From Actinomycetales bacterium (lineage in GTDB: Bacteria > Actinomycetota > Actinomycetes > Actinomycetales > Actinomycetaceae), in the NCBI GenBank assembly GCA_015655375.1, contig JAATFD010000046.1, positions 1-64,000 on the forward strand: a stretch of 64,000 nucleotides of DNA, in the 5' to 3' direction. The stretch's first letter is position 1. Every line of letters begins with the position of its first letter. Below the pieces are notes generated by a model that saw nothing but the letters and a program-made list of their open reading frames with translations, did not search any database and had not been told where the DNA came from. The position numbers and the translations under genes were made by a program. Below, in pieces: positions 34,915 to 44,387 of the stretch.

Positions 34915-37629
34915 ATGGTCACGTACGTGTACGACTTCACCGAGGGCGACAAGTCGATGAAGGACCTGCTGGGAGGCAAGGGAGCAAACCTGGCGGAGAT
35001 GACGAGGCTCGGTCTGCCTGTCCCCCCAGGATTCACCATCTCCACGCAAGCGTGTCGCGCGTATCTGCGCGACGGCGCCGTACCGGACTCATTGGCCGAC
35101 GAGGTATCCACCGCGTTGAGCGCTGTCGAGGAACAGATGGGCCGCACATTGGGCAACGCCGAGGACCCGCTGCTGGTCTCCGTGCGCTCGGGCGCGAAGT
35201 TCTCGATGCCCGGCATGATGGAGACCGTCCTCAACATCGGCCTCACCGATGAGTCAGTCCGGGGCCTGGCCCAGGTCGCCGGGGACGACCGATTCGCCTG
35301 GGACTCCTACCGTCGACTGATCCAGATGTTCGGCAAGACCGTCCTCGACCTTGATGGGGACCTGTTCGCTGGCGCCCTCGACGCGCTCAAGGTGGAGCGG
35401 GGCGTCACCGCTGACGTCGACCTCACCGCCGAGGATCTCCGTGGTCTCGTCACGACCTTCAAGGCGATCGTCCGGGAGAACACCGGTTCCGACTTCCCGC
35501 AGGATCCGCGCACCCAGATGGATATGGCCACCGAGGCCGTCTTCCGTTCGTGGAACACCGAACGTGCCCGGATCTACCGTCGTCGTGAGCGTATCCCCGA
35601 TGACCTCGGGACGGCCGTCAACATCGTGACGATGGTCTTCGGCAACATGGGCGACACCTCCGGCACGGGCGTGTGCTTCACGCGCGACCCCTCGACCGGC
35701 CACTCGGGCGTCTACGGCGACTACTTGCCCAACGCCCAGGGCGAGGACGTCGTCGCGGGCATTCGCAACACACTGTCCCTGTCCGCCCTGGAGGAACGGG
35801 ACAAGATCTCCTACGACCAGCTGCGTGAGATCATGCGCACGTTGGAGACCCACTACCGCGACATGTGCGACATCGAGTTCACGATCGAGCGCGGGAAGCT
35901 GTGGATGCTCCAGACCCGTGTCGGCAAGCGCACGGCTGCCGCGGCCTTCCGGATCGCGACCCAGCTCGAGGCTGAGGGGCTGATCAATGCCGACGAGACC
36001 CTGGTCCGCGTCACCGGTGATCAACTGACCCAATTGATGTTCCCCCAATTCGACGCTTCGGCGCCCAAGGAACTGCTGACCAAGGGAATGGCTGCCTCCC
36101 CAGGAGCTGCGGTCGGTGTCATTGTCTTCGACAACGCCCAGGCCGAGGCCGCGGCGCGCGAGGGGCGCAAGTGCGTGCTCGTGCGCCGGGAGACGAACCC
36201 TGACGATCTGCCCGGCATGGTTGCCGCCGAGGGTGTGCTGACCGCTCGGGGCGGCAAGACCTCGCACGCCGCCGTCGTCGCCCGCGGAATGGGCAAGACC
36301 GCGGTGGTCGGCGCCGACACCCTGCTGATCGATGCCACGGCCGGAACCGTGCGCCTGGGGGATCGGGTGTTGACCGGCGAGGACACGCTCGCGATTGACG
36401 GTCAGACCGGCGAGGTCTTCATCGGGGACGTGCCCGTCACCGACTCTCCAGTGACGACCTACCTCAGCAACGGCCTCGAGGCCGGTCTGGTGGCCGCCGG
36501 TGACGACGAGGGGACGCATGAACTGATCTCCGCTGTCGATCGGATCCTCACCCATGCGGACGAGGTTCGTCGGCTGCGCGTGCGCGCGAACGCGGACACT
36601 CCGACCGACTCCCGTCGCGCGCTGGAGTTCGGAGCAGAGGGCATCGGCCTGTGTCGCACGGAGCACATGTTCCTGGGCGCGCGTCGGCCGTTGGTTGAGC
36701 GGGCGATCGTCTCCGAGAAGGGATCCGAGGAACGTCAGAAGGCTTTCGATGAGCTCGAGAAGCTTCAGAAATCCGACTTCCTCGAGATGCTCGAAGTGAT
36801 GAACGGCCGCTCGATGACGGTTCGTCTGATCGACCCACCGCTGCACGAGTTCCTTCCCGATCTCACCTCCCTTGAGGTCGACGTCGCCGTCGAGCGTGCG
36901 ACGAAGGGAACCGTGGATCCCGACAAGGAGGAGATGCTCGCTCAGGCACGCAGGCTCCACGAGCAGAACCCGATGCTCGGCCTGCGCGGCGTACGTCTGG
37001 GCGTGTACATGCCGGGACTCTTCGAGCTGCAGATCCGCGCTCTGTGCGAGGCCGCCGCGGAGTTGGTGGAGCGGGGACTCGACCCTCGCCCCGAGGTCAT
37101 GGTTCCTCTGGTGGGCTCTGTCCGTGAGCTCGCGCTGATCCGCGAATCGGCTGAGACAATCGTCGCCGAGGTCGAGGCGGATCGCGGGGTCGACCTGTCC
37201 GGCGTGACGATCGGCGCGATGATCGAGCTGCCGCGTGCGGCGATGACCGCGGAGGACCTGGCGACGGAGGCGGACTTCTTCAGTTTCGGGACGAACGATC
37301 TGACGCAGACCGTGTGGGGTTTTTCTCGCGACGACGTTGAGGGCGTCTTCTTCCCGGAGTACATCGAGGCCGGGATCTTCGGAGTGTCTCCCTTCGAGAC
37401 GATTGACGTCCACGGCGTGGGCGCTGTCGTCAAAGAGGGCGTGACCAGGGCGCGCTCGACCAAACCGGATATCAAGCTTGGTGTGTGCGGCGAACACGGC
37501 GGAGACCCTGCCTCGATCCACTTCTTCCACGAGGTCGGTATTGACTATGTGTCCTGCTCACCGTTCCGCGTCCCAGTCGCGCGGTTGGAAGCGGGTCGCG
37601 CGACCGTCGGGGAACGCCTGGCTGAGTAG
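34915..37629 (+). CDS. ppdK: Pyruvate, phosphate dikinase
   Basis: 904 residues from ATG 34915, which has GAGG six bases upstream; ATG 34903 would add four residues but is too close to AAAGGAG. The nucleotide-binding start is YDFTEGDKSMKDLLGGKGAN, with SGAKFSMPGMMETVLNIGLT. The phosphohistidine domain is LTARGGKTSHAAVVARGMGK with the swivelling catalytic His. The PEP/pyruvate barrel has EFGAEGIGLCRTEHMF, IGAMIELPRAA, FGTNDLTQ, and CGEHGGDPASIHFFHEVGID with the catalytic Cys. It interconverts pyruvate + ATP + Pi and PEP + AMP + PPi. It is monocistronic, ending at a hairpin. No PPDK regulatory kinase is nearby. Confidence 0.96.
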   Translation: MVTYVYDFTEGDKSMKDLLGGKGANLAEMTRLGLPVPPGFTISTQACRAYLRDGAVPDSLADEVSTALSAVEEQMGRTLGNAEDPLLVSVRSGAKFSMPGMMETVLNIGLTDESVRGLAQVAGDDRFAWDSYRRLIQMFGKTVLDLDGDLFAGALDALKVERGVTADVDLTAEDLRGLVTTFKAIVRENTGSDFPQDPRTQMDMATEAVFRSWNTERARIYRRRERIPDDLGTAVNIVTMVFGNMGDTSGTGVCFTRDPSTGHSGVYGDYLPNAQGEDVVAGIRNTLSLSALEERDKISYDQLREIMRTLETHYRDMCDIEFTIERGKLWMLQTRVGKRTAAAAFRIATQLEAEGLINADETLVRVTGDQLTQLMFPQFDASAPKELLTKGMAASPGAAVGVIVFDNAQAEAAAREGRKCVLVRRETNPDDLPGMVAAEGVLTARGGKTSHAAVVARGMGKTAVVGADTLLIDATAGTVRLGDRVLTGEDTLAIDGQTGEVFIGDVPVTDSPVTTYLSNGLEAGLVAAGDDEGTHELISAVDRILTHADEVRRLRVRANADTPTDSRRALEFGAEGIGLCRTEHMFLGARRPLVERAIVSEKGSEERQKAFDELEKLQKSDFLEMLEVMNGRSMTVRLIDPPLHEFLPDLTSLEVDVAVERATKGTVDPDKEEMLAQARRLHEQNPMLGLRGVRLGVYMPGLFELQIRALCEAAAELVERGLDPRPEVMVPLVGSVRELALIRESAETIVAEVEADRGVDLSGVTIGAMIELPRAAMTAEDLATEADFFSFGTNDLTQTVWGFSRDDVEGVFFPEYIEAGIFGVSPFETIDVHGVGAVVKEGVTRARSTKPDIKLGVCGEHGGDPASIHFFHEVGIDYVSCSPFRVPVARLEAGRATVGERLAE

Positions 37630-37644
37630 CCCCGAAACGGGGTC

Positions 37645-37684
37645 GTCCCGAGAGAGAACTGAACAAATGGTTATCTCTCGGGAC
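37645..37684 (+). terminator. Terminator of ppdK
   Basis: GTCCCGAGAGA (37645-37655) pairs perfectly with TCTCTCGGGAC (37674-37684) across an 18-base loop, followed by TTCTGCCTCT. A smaller hairpin CCCCG-AAA-CGGGG (37630-37642) lies between it and the stop codon. Confidence 0.7.
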
Positions 37685-37745
37685 TTCTGCCTCTGGAAGT
37701 GAGGTACCTCAGTTGACATGGCCAGAAGTACGGACGAAAGTCCCA

Positions 37746-37764
37746 TTAGGTAAGGCTCACCACC
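37746..37764 (+). promoter_or_regulatory. IdeR/DtxR iron box upstream of feoA
   Basis: TTAGGTAAGGCTCACCACC matches 14 of 19 positions of the actinobacterial DtxR/IdeR consensus TTAGGTTAGGCTAACCTAA, including TTAGGT-AGGCT-ACC. It lies 57 bases before feoA. When iron is plentiful, iron-bound IdeR/DtxR would be expected to repress the feo operon here. Confidence 0.78.
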
Positions 37765-37821
37765 CATAGGATGTGGCATGGCTGTGGGCATCAACGCCCC
37801 AGCGCGATGAATGAGGGTGTC

Positions 37822-38109
37822 ATGTCGACGATGGGTTCGACCGAGGTTGGGACTGCGGTCCTGTCCGAGCGGACAATGAGGTTGTCGGGTCTTAAGCCGG
37901 GTGCGAACGGACGCATCACGTCAGTCGACGCTGCGTCGGGGCCCGCGATCGCGCGTCGTCTTCAGGCTCTCGGATTCGTTCCTGGGGCGGACGTGGAGGT
38001 CCGTCGGCGTGCGCCGCTGGGTGATCCCACCGTCTACGTCGTCGCTGACTATGAGATGTGCCTGCGTCGTTCCGAGGCCTCCCTCGTCCGAGTGCAGGTG
38101 GAGAACTGA
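37822..38109 (+). CDS. feoA: Ferrous iron transport protein A
   Basis: 95 residues from ATG 37822, which has GAGGG four bases upstream; ATG 37807 would add five residues. The FeoA SH3-like barrel shows MRLSGLKPGANGRITSVDAA, RRLQALGFVPGADVEVRRRA and PLGDPTVYVVADYEMCLRRS. FeoA is a small cytoplasmic partner of the FeoB ferrous-iron permease. Its stop overlaps the feoB start (TGATG), so the two are translationally coupled. The IdeR-like box upstream implies iron control. Confidence 0.93.
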   Translation: MSTMGSTEVGTAVLSERTMRLSGLKPGANGRITSVDAASGPAIARRLQALGFVPGADVEVRRRAPLGDPTVYVVADYEMCLRRSEASLVRVQVEN

Positions 38110-40232
38110 TGGGCTGCGCAGCGTGCGGAACGGGTGAAGAGCCGCTTCCGATGACCACCACTGGAGACTCCAGTTCCGGCGCCGAGCAAGGACAAGGCGG
38201 AGTTGCCGTCCTCGACCGATGTGCTCGCGTCGCATTGGCTGGTGCCCCCAATGCGGGAAAGACCTCGATCTACAATGCGCTGACTGGTCTGCGCAACAAG
38301 GTCGGCAACTACCCGGGGGTGACGGTCTCCCGTTCGATCGGCCATTGCACGGCTGAAGGACGCGATCTCAAGATCGAGGACCTCCCTGGCGCCTACTCGT
38401 TGGACGCGATCAGCCCCGATGAGCAGATCGTCCACGATGTGCTGTCGGGGGAGGCACTGGGCGTTGAGATGCCAGACGCCGTCGTGGTCGTCGTCGACGC
38501 GACGACGCTGCGCCGGGGGCTTGGATTCGTCGGTGAGGTTCTGGCCCTGCACCGGCCGACCTGCCTCGCGGTGACGATGACCGACGAGCTGGTCAAGCGC
38601 GGTGGGCGTCTCCACGTGGAGGAGTTGGGTCGCGCGTTGGGCGTTCCGGCCGTGCGTGTCGTCGGCAACCGTTCCACCGGTATTCCGGATCTGCGCGCCC
38701 GGGTCGCCGATTTCGAGGACTGGGCGACGACTCCTCTGGATCCACCGAGCGATCCTGTTGAGCTGAGATCGTGGACCGACTCGATCCTGGCGGCCTCCGA
38801 CTACGCCTCTCCGAACGAGCACCGGGCAACTGCCATCGCGGACCGGATCCTGCTCAATCCGCTGCTTGGCACACTGATCTTCCTGGCGATCATGTTCGCG
38901 TTCTTCCAGGTGATCTTCACGGTTGCCGCGCCAGCGCAGGATTGGATCGAGGGCCTCTTCGGTTCGTTGGCCGGATTCGTCCACGACGGCCTCGACGTCT
39001 CTCATCCGCTCCTGGCAGGGCTGCTGGGCGACGGCCTGATCGGCGGCGTCGGCTCGGTGTTGACCTTCATTCCGCAGATCGTTCTGATGTTCCTGATGAT
39101 CGCCTTGCTCGAGGGTGTCGGCTACATGTCCAGAGCCGCCTTCCTCATGGACCGGATCATGAGCAAGGCCGGCCTCGAGGGTCGTGCCTTCGTGTCGTTC
39201 TTGTCGGGGTGGGCTTGCGCAATTCCCGGCATCATGGCGACGAGGACGCTGCCGAGCGCGAAGGATCGGATCGCAACGATCCTCGCGACGCCGTTGATGA
39301 CCTGCTCGGCGAGGCTGCCCGTCTACGTCATCCTTGTCGGACTGCTCGTCGACCCGTCGACGAAGGTCGGTCCGTTCGGTGCATCGGGTCTGATCATGTT
39401 CGCGCTCTACTTCTTCGGTGCTGTCTTCGCGATGCTCGCGGCGTCCATCGTCAAGAAACTCACCGACCGACATGGAGCACTTCTGCCGTTCTATCTCGAG
39501 ATGCCGCCCTACCGGGTGCCTCGCCCGCGCACCGTGCTGCTGTCGATGTGGGATTCCTCGAAGGGATTCCTCAAGAAGGCCGGCACGATCATCACGACAA
39601 CGACAATCGTCCTGTGGATCCTCCTCAACGCCCCGATCCAGTCCGAGGACACGTTCAACGCCTATTGCGCGGGGGATTCGGAGTGCTCGACGATCCAGAA
39701 CGCGGTCAGTGACCCGAGCGCATCGACGGTCACTGACGACGAGGGTGCCGTCATCACGGATCCGGATTCGCTCGACAGTCGGCTCCAGGCCCAACGGACG
39801 GCCTTCACGATGAACAATTCGTGGGCGGCGGGCATCGGCAAGGCCATGCAGCCGGTCTTCGCTCCGCTCGGATTCGACTGGCGCATCAACATCGCGATCC
39901 TGTCCTCTTTGGCGGCGCGAGAGACTGTGGTCGCCACACTCGGTCAGATCGGTGCGGCGGAGGACCCGGATGATCCGTCCTCCCAGCTGGCCGAGATGAC
40001 CTATCAGAACGACACCCTGACGAACCAGGCCGGGGACGTGCTGATGAACCCGGCAACGATTGCGGCGCTGCTCATGTTCTTCATGTTCGCCTTGCAGTGC
40101 ATGGCCACGGTCGGCACGATTCGGCGCGAGACGGGCACGTGGAAGTGGGCTGGGATCGCGTGGGGATATATGTTCGTGGCGGCCTGGGTCGGTGGCGCGC
40201 TGGCGCATCTCGTGGTGGCGGCGTTCCTGTGA
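38109..40232 (+). CDS. feoB: Ferrous iron transporter B
   Basis: 707 residues. A short N-terminus has MGCAACGTGEE with a C-x-x-C. The G-protein domain carries G1 GAPNAGKTS, the Thr of G2 in NKVGNYPGVTVSRS, and G3 DLPGAYSLD. At G4 the usual N-x-x-D reads TMTD (AVTMTDELVKRGG). The membrane part has about ten helices, with the Gate motifs LEGVGYMSRAAFLMDRIM, SFLSGWACAIPGIMATRT and TCSARLPVYVILVG. It moves Fe2+ into the cell. The ATG overlaps the feoA stop. The G4 change may reduce selectivity for guanine nucleotides, but the rest looks intact. Confidence 0.95.
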   Translation: MGCAACGTGEEPLPMTTTGDSSSGAEQGQGGVAVLDRCARVALAGAPNAGKTSIYNALTGLRNKVGNYPGVTVSRSIGHCTAEGRDLKIEDLPGAYSLDAISPDEQIVHDVLSGEALGVEMPDAVVVVVDATTLRRGLGFVGEVLALHRPTCLAVTMTDELVKRGGRLHVEELGRALGVPAVRVVGNRSTGIPDLRARVADFEDWATTPLDPPSDPVELRSWTDSILAASDYASPNEHRATAIADRILLNPLLGTLIFLAIMFAFFQVIFTVAAPAQDWIEGLFGSLAGFVHDGLDVSHPLLAGLLGDGLIGGVGSVLTFIPQIVLMFLMIALLEGVGYMSRAAFLMDRIMSKAGLEGRAFVSFLSGWACAIPGIMATRTLPSAKDRIATILATPLMTCSARLPVYVILVGLLVDPSTKVGPFGASGLIMFALYFFGAVFAMLAASIVKKLTDRHGALLPFYLEMPPYRVPRPRTVLLSMWDSSKGFLKKAGTIITTTTIVLWILLNAPIQSEDTFNAYCAGDSECSTIQNAVSDPSASTVTDDEGAVITDPDSLDSRLQAQRTAFTMNNSWAAGIGKAMQPVFAPLGFDWRINIAILSSLAARETVVATLGQIGAAEDPDDPSSQLAEMTYQNDTLTNQAGDVLMNPATIAALLMFFMFALQCMATVGTIRRETGTWKWAGIAWGYMFVAAWVGGALAHLVVAAFL

Positions 40233-40242
40233 GGAGGGTCCG

Positions 40243-41055
40243 GTGTCGGTGATGGATGCAGTTCCAGCGGAACTGGTCAATGGGCTGCGGCGAGACCTCG
40301 AGCGGCTGATGGACGCGCACCGGACCCGGCGGTTCGTGCGCAGCGGGGCAGCACAGGCCGGAGTCTCTGCTCGGACTGCTCAACTCCGACGGGTGGGCGC
40401 GGCCGTTGACGATCCTCGGCGGAGTGGCCCGGTCGGAGTCATTCCCACCCATCCTGTCGCGACATCTGATCCGAGCGTTCTGCGTTGGGCCGTGCCCGAT
40501 GGTCTGTTCAGCTTTGTCGGGCCGGTTCGTGCGGTTCCGTCTCGGCTCCAGGACCTTCTGGATGAGGGCGTCCTCGCTCGACTCGAGGTCGTCCCGGGGG
40601 CGCTCCTCACCCGTTTGGGTGATGGACACGCGTGGGCCGAGGTCGGAGCGCACGTGCGCACCGCCCTCGTCGATGGCTTGGCGGCACCAGAGCGGTGGTC
40701 GGGGAACGAGGATGCCCGGCCCCTGGGTGCTGACGCGGCGTTGGAGGCGGCGGCGCGCCAGATCGCCGAGGGCGTGGTCGGTGAGTTCGCGCGCAGCCAC
40801 GGCGGATACATCCGGGTGCTCGGATGTCACGAGGGCGTTGTCGAGGTCGCGATGGAGGGAGCCTGCCACGGGTGCGCGGCGGCCTCGATCACGATGCACG
40901 CGCGACTGGAGCACCTGTTGCGCAATCGCTGCGCCTGGCTCGTCGAAGTTCACGAGGCCCGCGGGCATGTGGCCCGTGCGGCGTTCGCGATGGACGGCGC
41001 CGGGGCGGTGGAGAGCCGGAGCATTTCGGTTCCGCTGACGCTGACGCGGCGTTGA
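40243..41055 (+). CDS. NifU-domain protein in the feo operon
   Basis: 270 residues from GTG 40243, with GGAGG five bases upstream and only ten bases after feoB. The C-terminal third is a NifU-like Fe-S scaffold domain: VLGCHEGVVEVAMEGACHGC, then AAASITMHARLEHLL, with C-x-x-C. The N-terminal 180 residues are not recognised. They include GVIPTHPVATSDPSVLRWAV and a region (ALLTRLGDGHAWAEVGAHVR) reminiscent of the Scaffold/NFU N-terminal domain. NifU domains assemble or carry [4Fe-4S] clusters. In this position it could use incoming iron or act like FeoC as a regulator. This is inference from context. Confidence 0.82.
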   Translation: MSVMDAVPAELVNGLRRDLERLMDAHRTRRFVRSGAAQAGVSARTAQLRRVGAAVDDPRRSGPVGVIPTHPVATSDPSVLRWAVPDGLFSFVGPVRAVPSRLQDLLDEGVLARLEVVPGALLTRLGDGHAWAEVGAHVRTALVDGLAAPERWSGNEDARPLGADAALEAAARQIAEGVVGEFARSHGGYIRVLGCHEGVVEVAMEGACHGCAAASITMHARLEHLLRNRCAWLVEVHEARGHVARAAFAMDGAGAVESRSISVPLTLTRR

Positions 41056-41132
41056 GCGACAGCTTTCGGAGAGGTCTCGGTCTCGCCTCGAGCAGACGAT
41101 CTCCCGGTTGGAGGGAACCATCGTGTCGTGAG

Positions 41133-41160
41133 GTCCCGTGACGGGGGTCAGTCCCGGGAC
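41133..41160. terminator. Possible hairpin between convergent genes
   Basis: GTCCCG (41133-41138) pairs with CGGGAC (41155-41160) at the end of the gap between the nifU-like gene and the converging dehydrogenase. It overlaps the latter's stop codon. No T-run, so weak. Confidence 0.35.
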
Positions 41161-44100
41161 ACTGCAGCGCCGTCACGCAGGAGCGTCGCGAGGTGGACGC
41201 CGTGGCGTGACGCGAGCTGGTCCGCCTGGGTCCGACAGGAGAATCCATCGGCGAGGTAGACGGCGTCGGGGTGCTCCTCCAATGCTGGCAACAGTGAGTT
41301 CCCGGCGACGGCGACAGAGACCCCGTAGTGTCCCTTTTCCATCCCGAAATTTCCGGCCAGGCCGCAACACCCGTCGAGCTGGACGACGCGAGCGCCCAAC
41401 CGATCCAACAGCGTCCGGTCCTCGCTCCACCCCATGACCGAGTGATGGTGGCAGTGGGGCTGCGCGACGACCTCGACCCCGCTCAGGTCCGGGAGGATCT
41501 GCTCGTCCTCGGGGATTCCGGCGAGAACCTCGGCCAGCGTGCGGACGGCTCCGGAGACGGCATGGGAGCGGGGATCGTCGGGCAGCAGATCCAGCAGATC
41601 ATCGCGCAAGACAGCGGTGCAGGAGGGCTCGACCCCGACGATCGGAATGCCGTTGACGGCATACGGCCCGAGGACGCTGAGCAGCTCGCGGAGTTTCTTC
41701 TTCGCACCGCCCAATTGCCCGGTCGTGATCCAGGTCAGGCCACAGCAGACGTCGGTGGGAACCAGGACGGTGAACCCGTTGGCCTCGAGGACCTCGACGA
41801 GGGCGCGCGCGCCGGAGTCGTCGAGCGTCTGGGAGAACGAGTCCGCCCAGACGACGATGTAGCGTGGCGTGGGGCGCGCGCGGACGGATCTGGAGGCCGT
41901 CTCGACGGACTGCTCGGTGGCGATCATCGGGGTGGGGGGCGGGGTCGGTGACGCGTGAAGTGCGGGAGCCTTCGCGCCCAGGCCGCGTCGGCGCGCCCAC
42001 CGGGAGAAGGTCCCCGATTGCAGGTGCGGCATCGGGCGCCGCGCATCGAGGCCGAGGGCGGAGAGGACAACACGACGCAGCCCTGACACGGACAGCACGG
42101 TGTTGCCGAGGGCCGCGGCCCCCGGGATCCTCGCGCTCAACCGGGTCCACCGGGGCAGCCATCCCAGGACATAGTGGGACAGGGGACGCAGACGCTTGCG
42201 GTAGCGGCGGAAGAAGACTTCGGAGCGGTACTTCGCCATGTCGATCCCGGCCGGGCAGTCCGAGGAACAGGCCTTGCACGCCAGACACAGGTCAAGCGCC
42301 TCGAGGACCTCGGGGCTGGTCACCGAGGCGATGAGCTGTCCGTTCGCCGCTTCCTGCAGAGTGCGGGCGCGGCCTCGGGTGACATCCTTCTCGTCGTGGG
42401 TGGCCGCCCAGCTCGGGCACATGAACGTCCCCGGGATTGAGGCGCGGCACTTGCCCACTCCGGTGCAGCGGTGGACGGCGGTCGTGAAGTCGCCGTGGTC
42501 CTCGTGGAAGGCGAAGCCGCCGTCGGCGGGCATCGGACGCGCCGTGGGTCGTCGGAGGAAAGCGTCCAGGGGGTCCACCCGCCACGAGGTCGAGGGTGCG
42601 GCGATCGGTGCAGCGATGACGCCGGGATTGAGCAGGTTCTCTGGATCGAACACGGCCTTGACTCGGCCGAAAAGCTCCAATATCTCCGGGGAATACATGA
42701 AGCGCAGCAGCTCGGACCGGGCCCGCCCGTCCCCGTGCTCGCCCGAGACTGAGCCGCCGTGACTCGCGCAGATCTGTGCCGCGCGCTCCAGGAACCGTCG
42801 CGAACGGGCGACGCCTTCGTCACTGGTCAGGGGCAGATCGAGGCGGACGTGGACGCAGCCATCTCCGAAGTGGCCGTAGAGCAGACCATCGATGCCCGAC
42901 TCAGTCATGAGTGCGGTGAAGTCACGCAGGTAGCCGCCCAGGCGCGCCGGGGGGACTGCTGCGTCCTCGAAACCGGGCCACGCCTGTTCGTTTCCGTCGC
43001 CCGTGTCGGGGTCTATTGGCGTCCGCCCGCCCAGACCCGCTCCGTCGGCGCGGATCCGCCACAGGGCGGCGGCGTCGGCTCCTGGCGGATAAACGGCGAT
43101 CGCGTCGGTGTGGGCATCGGCCGCCAGGGCGTGGGCGCGGGCCAGGGAGTCCTCGGGCGAGGAACCGCCGACCTCGCACATCATCCAGCCCTCGCCCGGA
43201 GGAAGCTTCGGGACGGCGCCGGGTCCGTTGTGATGGCGCACGACGTCGACCAGCCGGGAGTCGAGGCCTTCGACCGCCAGCGGATGGTGGATGAGAAGCG
43301 TGGGGACGTCGTCGGCTGCAGTGATCATGTCGGGGTAGCCCAGCGCGACGAGGACGGGGGAGGTCGGCAGCTCGACCAGGCGGACGGTCACCGCCAGGAC
43401 GGTGACGAGGGTTCCCTCGGTTCCTACCAGCATGGCGGCGAGGTTGTGGTGTTTCTCCGGGGTCAGGTGCTCCAGGGAGTAGCCCGAGACCTGACGACCG
43501 AAGGTGCCGAGCTCCGTGCGGATCGGGGCGAGGTGGTCGGCGATCAGGTCCGAGAGTCCGGGAACCTCCGGGATCCCGTCCGCTGACGAGGTTGTGGCCG
43601 TGAAACGGTGCCCCCGCCCGTCCACGACATCGAGCGAGACGATGTTGTCGGCCGTGCGTCCCCAGGCAGTGGCATGCGGGCCGCACGCGTTGTTGCCGAC
43701 CATCCCACCGATCGTCGCGCGGTTCTGGCTGGAGGGATCGGGCCCGAAGCGAAGCCCGAACGGCTTGGCTGCGGCCTGGAGGGTCGACTCGACACAGCCC
43801 GGCTCGACGACGGCAGTACGAGCCTCCGGATCGAGTGAGAGCACGTGGTTGAGGTGGCGCGAGAACTCGAGGACCAGGCCGGACCCGACTGCGTTGCCCG
43901 CGCACGACGTGCCGCCGCCGCGGTTCGTCACGGGAACTCGGTGCTCACGGCACAGGTCGACGACGACGAGGACGTCCTCGACCGACGACGGGAAGACGAC
44001 GACGAGGGGTGGGACGCGGTAATTGCCCGCATCGGCGGAGTAGCGGGCGCGGGTCCCGACGGTCGTGTCGACCTCGCCCGCGACCGAGGCGCGCAGGGCG

Positions 44101-44174
44101 GACAGGAAAGCGCGGGCAGCCTCGTCCTCAATGGGATGCCGGGTCGAGGGCTCGACGACGGCGCTGGCATTCAT
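41148..44174 (-). CDS. FAD- and Fe-S-containing D-2-hydroxyacid dehydrogenase (YdiJ-like)
   Basis: 1008 residues, close to E. coli YdiJ. The FAD domain (PCMH/VAO type) has VVVFPSSVEDVLVVVDLCRE, TNRGGGTSCAGNAVGSGLVL and GPDPSSQNRATIGGMVGNNA. A GlcD-type C-terminal cap follows, with LYGHFGDGCVHVRLDLPL and GGSVSGEHGDGRARSELL. The Fe-S part has CTGVGKCRA and CLACKACSSDCPAGIDMAKY. Then come two CCG repeats (VEPSCTAVLRDDLLDLL, LDGCCGLAGNFGMEKGHYG) that bind a second cluster. The family oxidises D-lactate or D-2-hydroxyglutarate and passes electrons to the respiratory chain. It is monocistronic. D-lactate against 2-hydroxyglutarate cannot be told from sequence alone. Confidence 0.9.
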   Translation of the reverse strand: MNASAVVEPSTRHPIEDEAARAFLSALRASVAGEVDTTVGTRARYSADAGNYRVPPLVVVFPSSVEDVLVVVDLCREHRVPVTNRGGGTSCAGNAVGSGLVLEFSRHLNHVLSLDPEARTAVVEPGCVESTLQAAAKPFGLRFGPDPSSQNRATIGGMVGNNACGPHATAWGRTADNIVSLDVVDGRGHRFTATTSSADGIPEVPGLSDLIADHLAPIRTELGTFGRQVSGYSLEHLTPEKHHNLAAMLVGTEGTLVTVLAVTVRLVELPTSPVLVALGYPDMITAADDVPTLLIHHPLAVEGLDSRLVDVVRHHNGPGAVPKLPPGEGWMMCEVGGSSPEDSLARAHALAADAHTDAIAVYPPGADAAALWRIRADGAGLGGRTPIDPDTGDGNEQAWPGFEDAAVPPARLGGYLRDFTALMTESGIDGLLYGHFGDGCVHVRLDLPLTSDEGVARSRRFLERAAQICASHGGSVSGEHGDGRARSELLRFMYSPEILELFGRVKAVFDPENLLNPGVIAAPIAAPSTSWRVDPLDAFLRRPTARPMPADGGFAFHEDHGDFTTAVHRCTGVGKCRASIPGTFMCPSWAATHDEKDVTRGRARTLQEAANGQLIASVTSPEVLEALDLCLACKACSSDCPAGIDMAKYRSEVFFRRYRKRLRPLSHYVLGWLPRWTRLSARIPGAAALGNTVLSVSGLRRVVLSALGLDARRPMPHLQSGTFSRWARRRGLGAKAPALHASPTPPPTPMIATEQSVETASRSVRARPTPRYIVVWADSFSQTLDDSGARALVEVLEANGFTVLVPTDVCCGLTWITTGQLGGAKKKLRELLSVLGPYAVNGIPIVGVEPSCTAVLRDDLLDLLPDDPRSHAVSGAVRTLAEVLAGIPEDEQILPDLSGVEVVAQPHCHHHSVMGWSEDRTLLDRLGARVVQLDGCCGLAGNFGMEKGHYGVSVAVAGNSLLPALEEHPDAVYLADGFSCRTQADQLASRHGVHLATLLRDGAAVSRD

Positions 44175-44387
44175 GCCTCGATTGTGGCATCGCTCGCAGC
44201 CAGCGGGAGCAGACGTCCGCGGGAGGACCCGTGTTGCGTCTCGAAGGGGGCGCGTCTCGCGGAGAGCACCGTGTCAATATGTGGCGGCTTCGATGGGCAG
44301 TCAGTGGCAGAAGGTGCTTAAAGTGAGGATGTCATCCTTGCGGGTCATTCCCACCCGTCGGGCATTGGAATGTATGGAGCGTGATGT

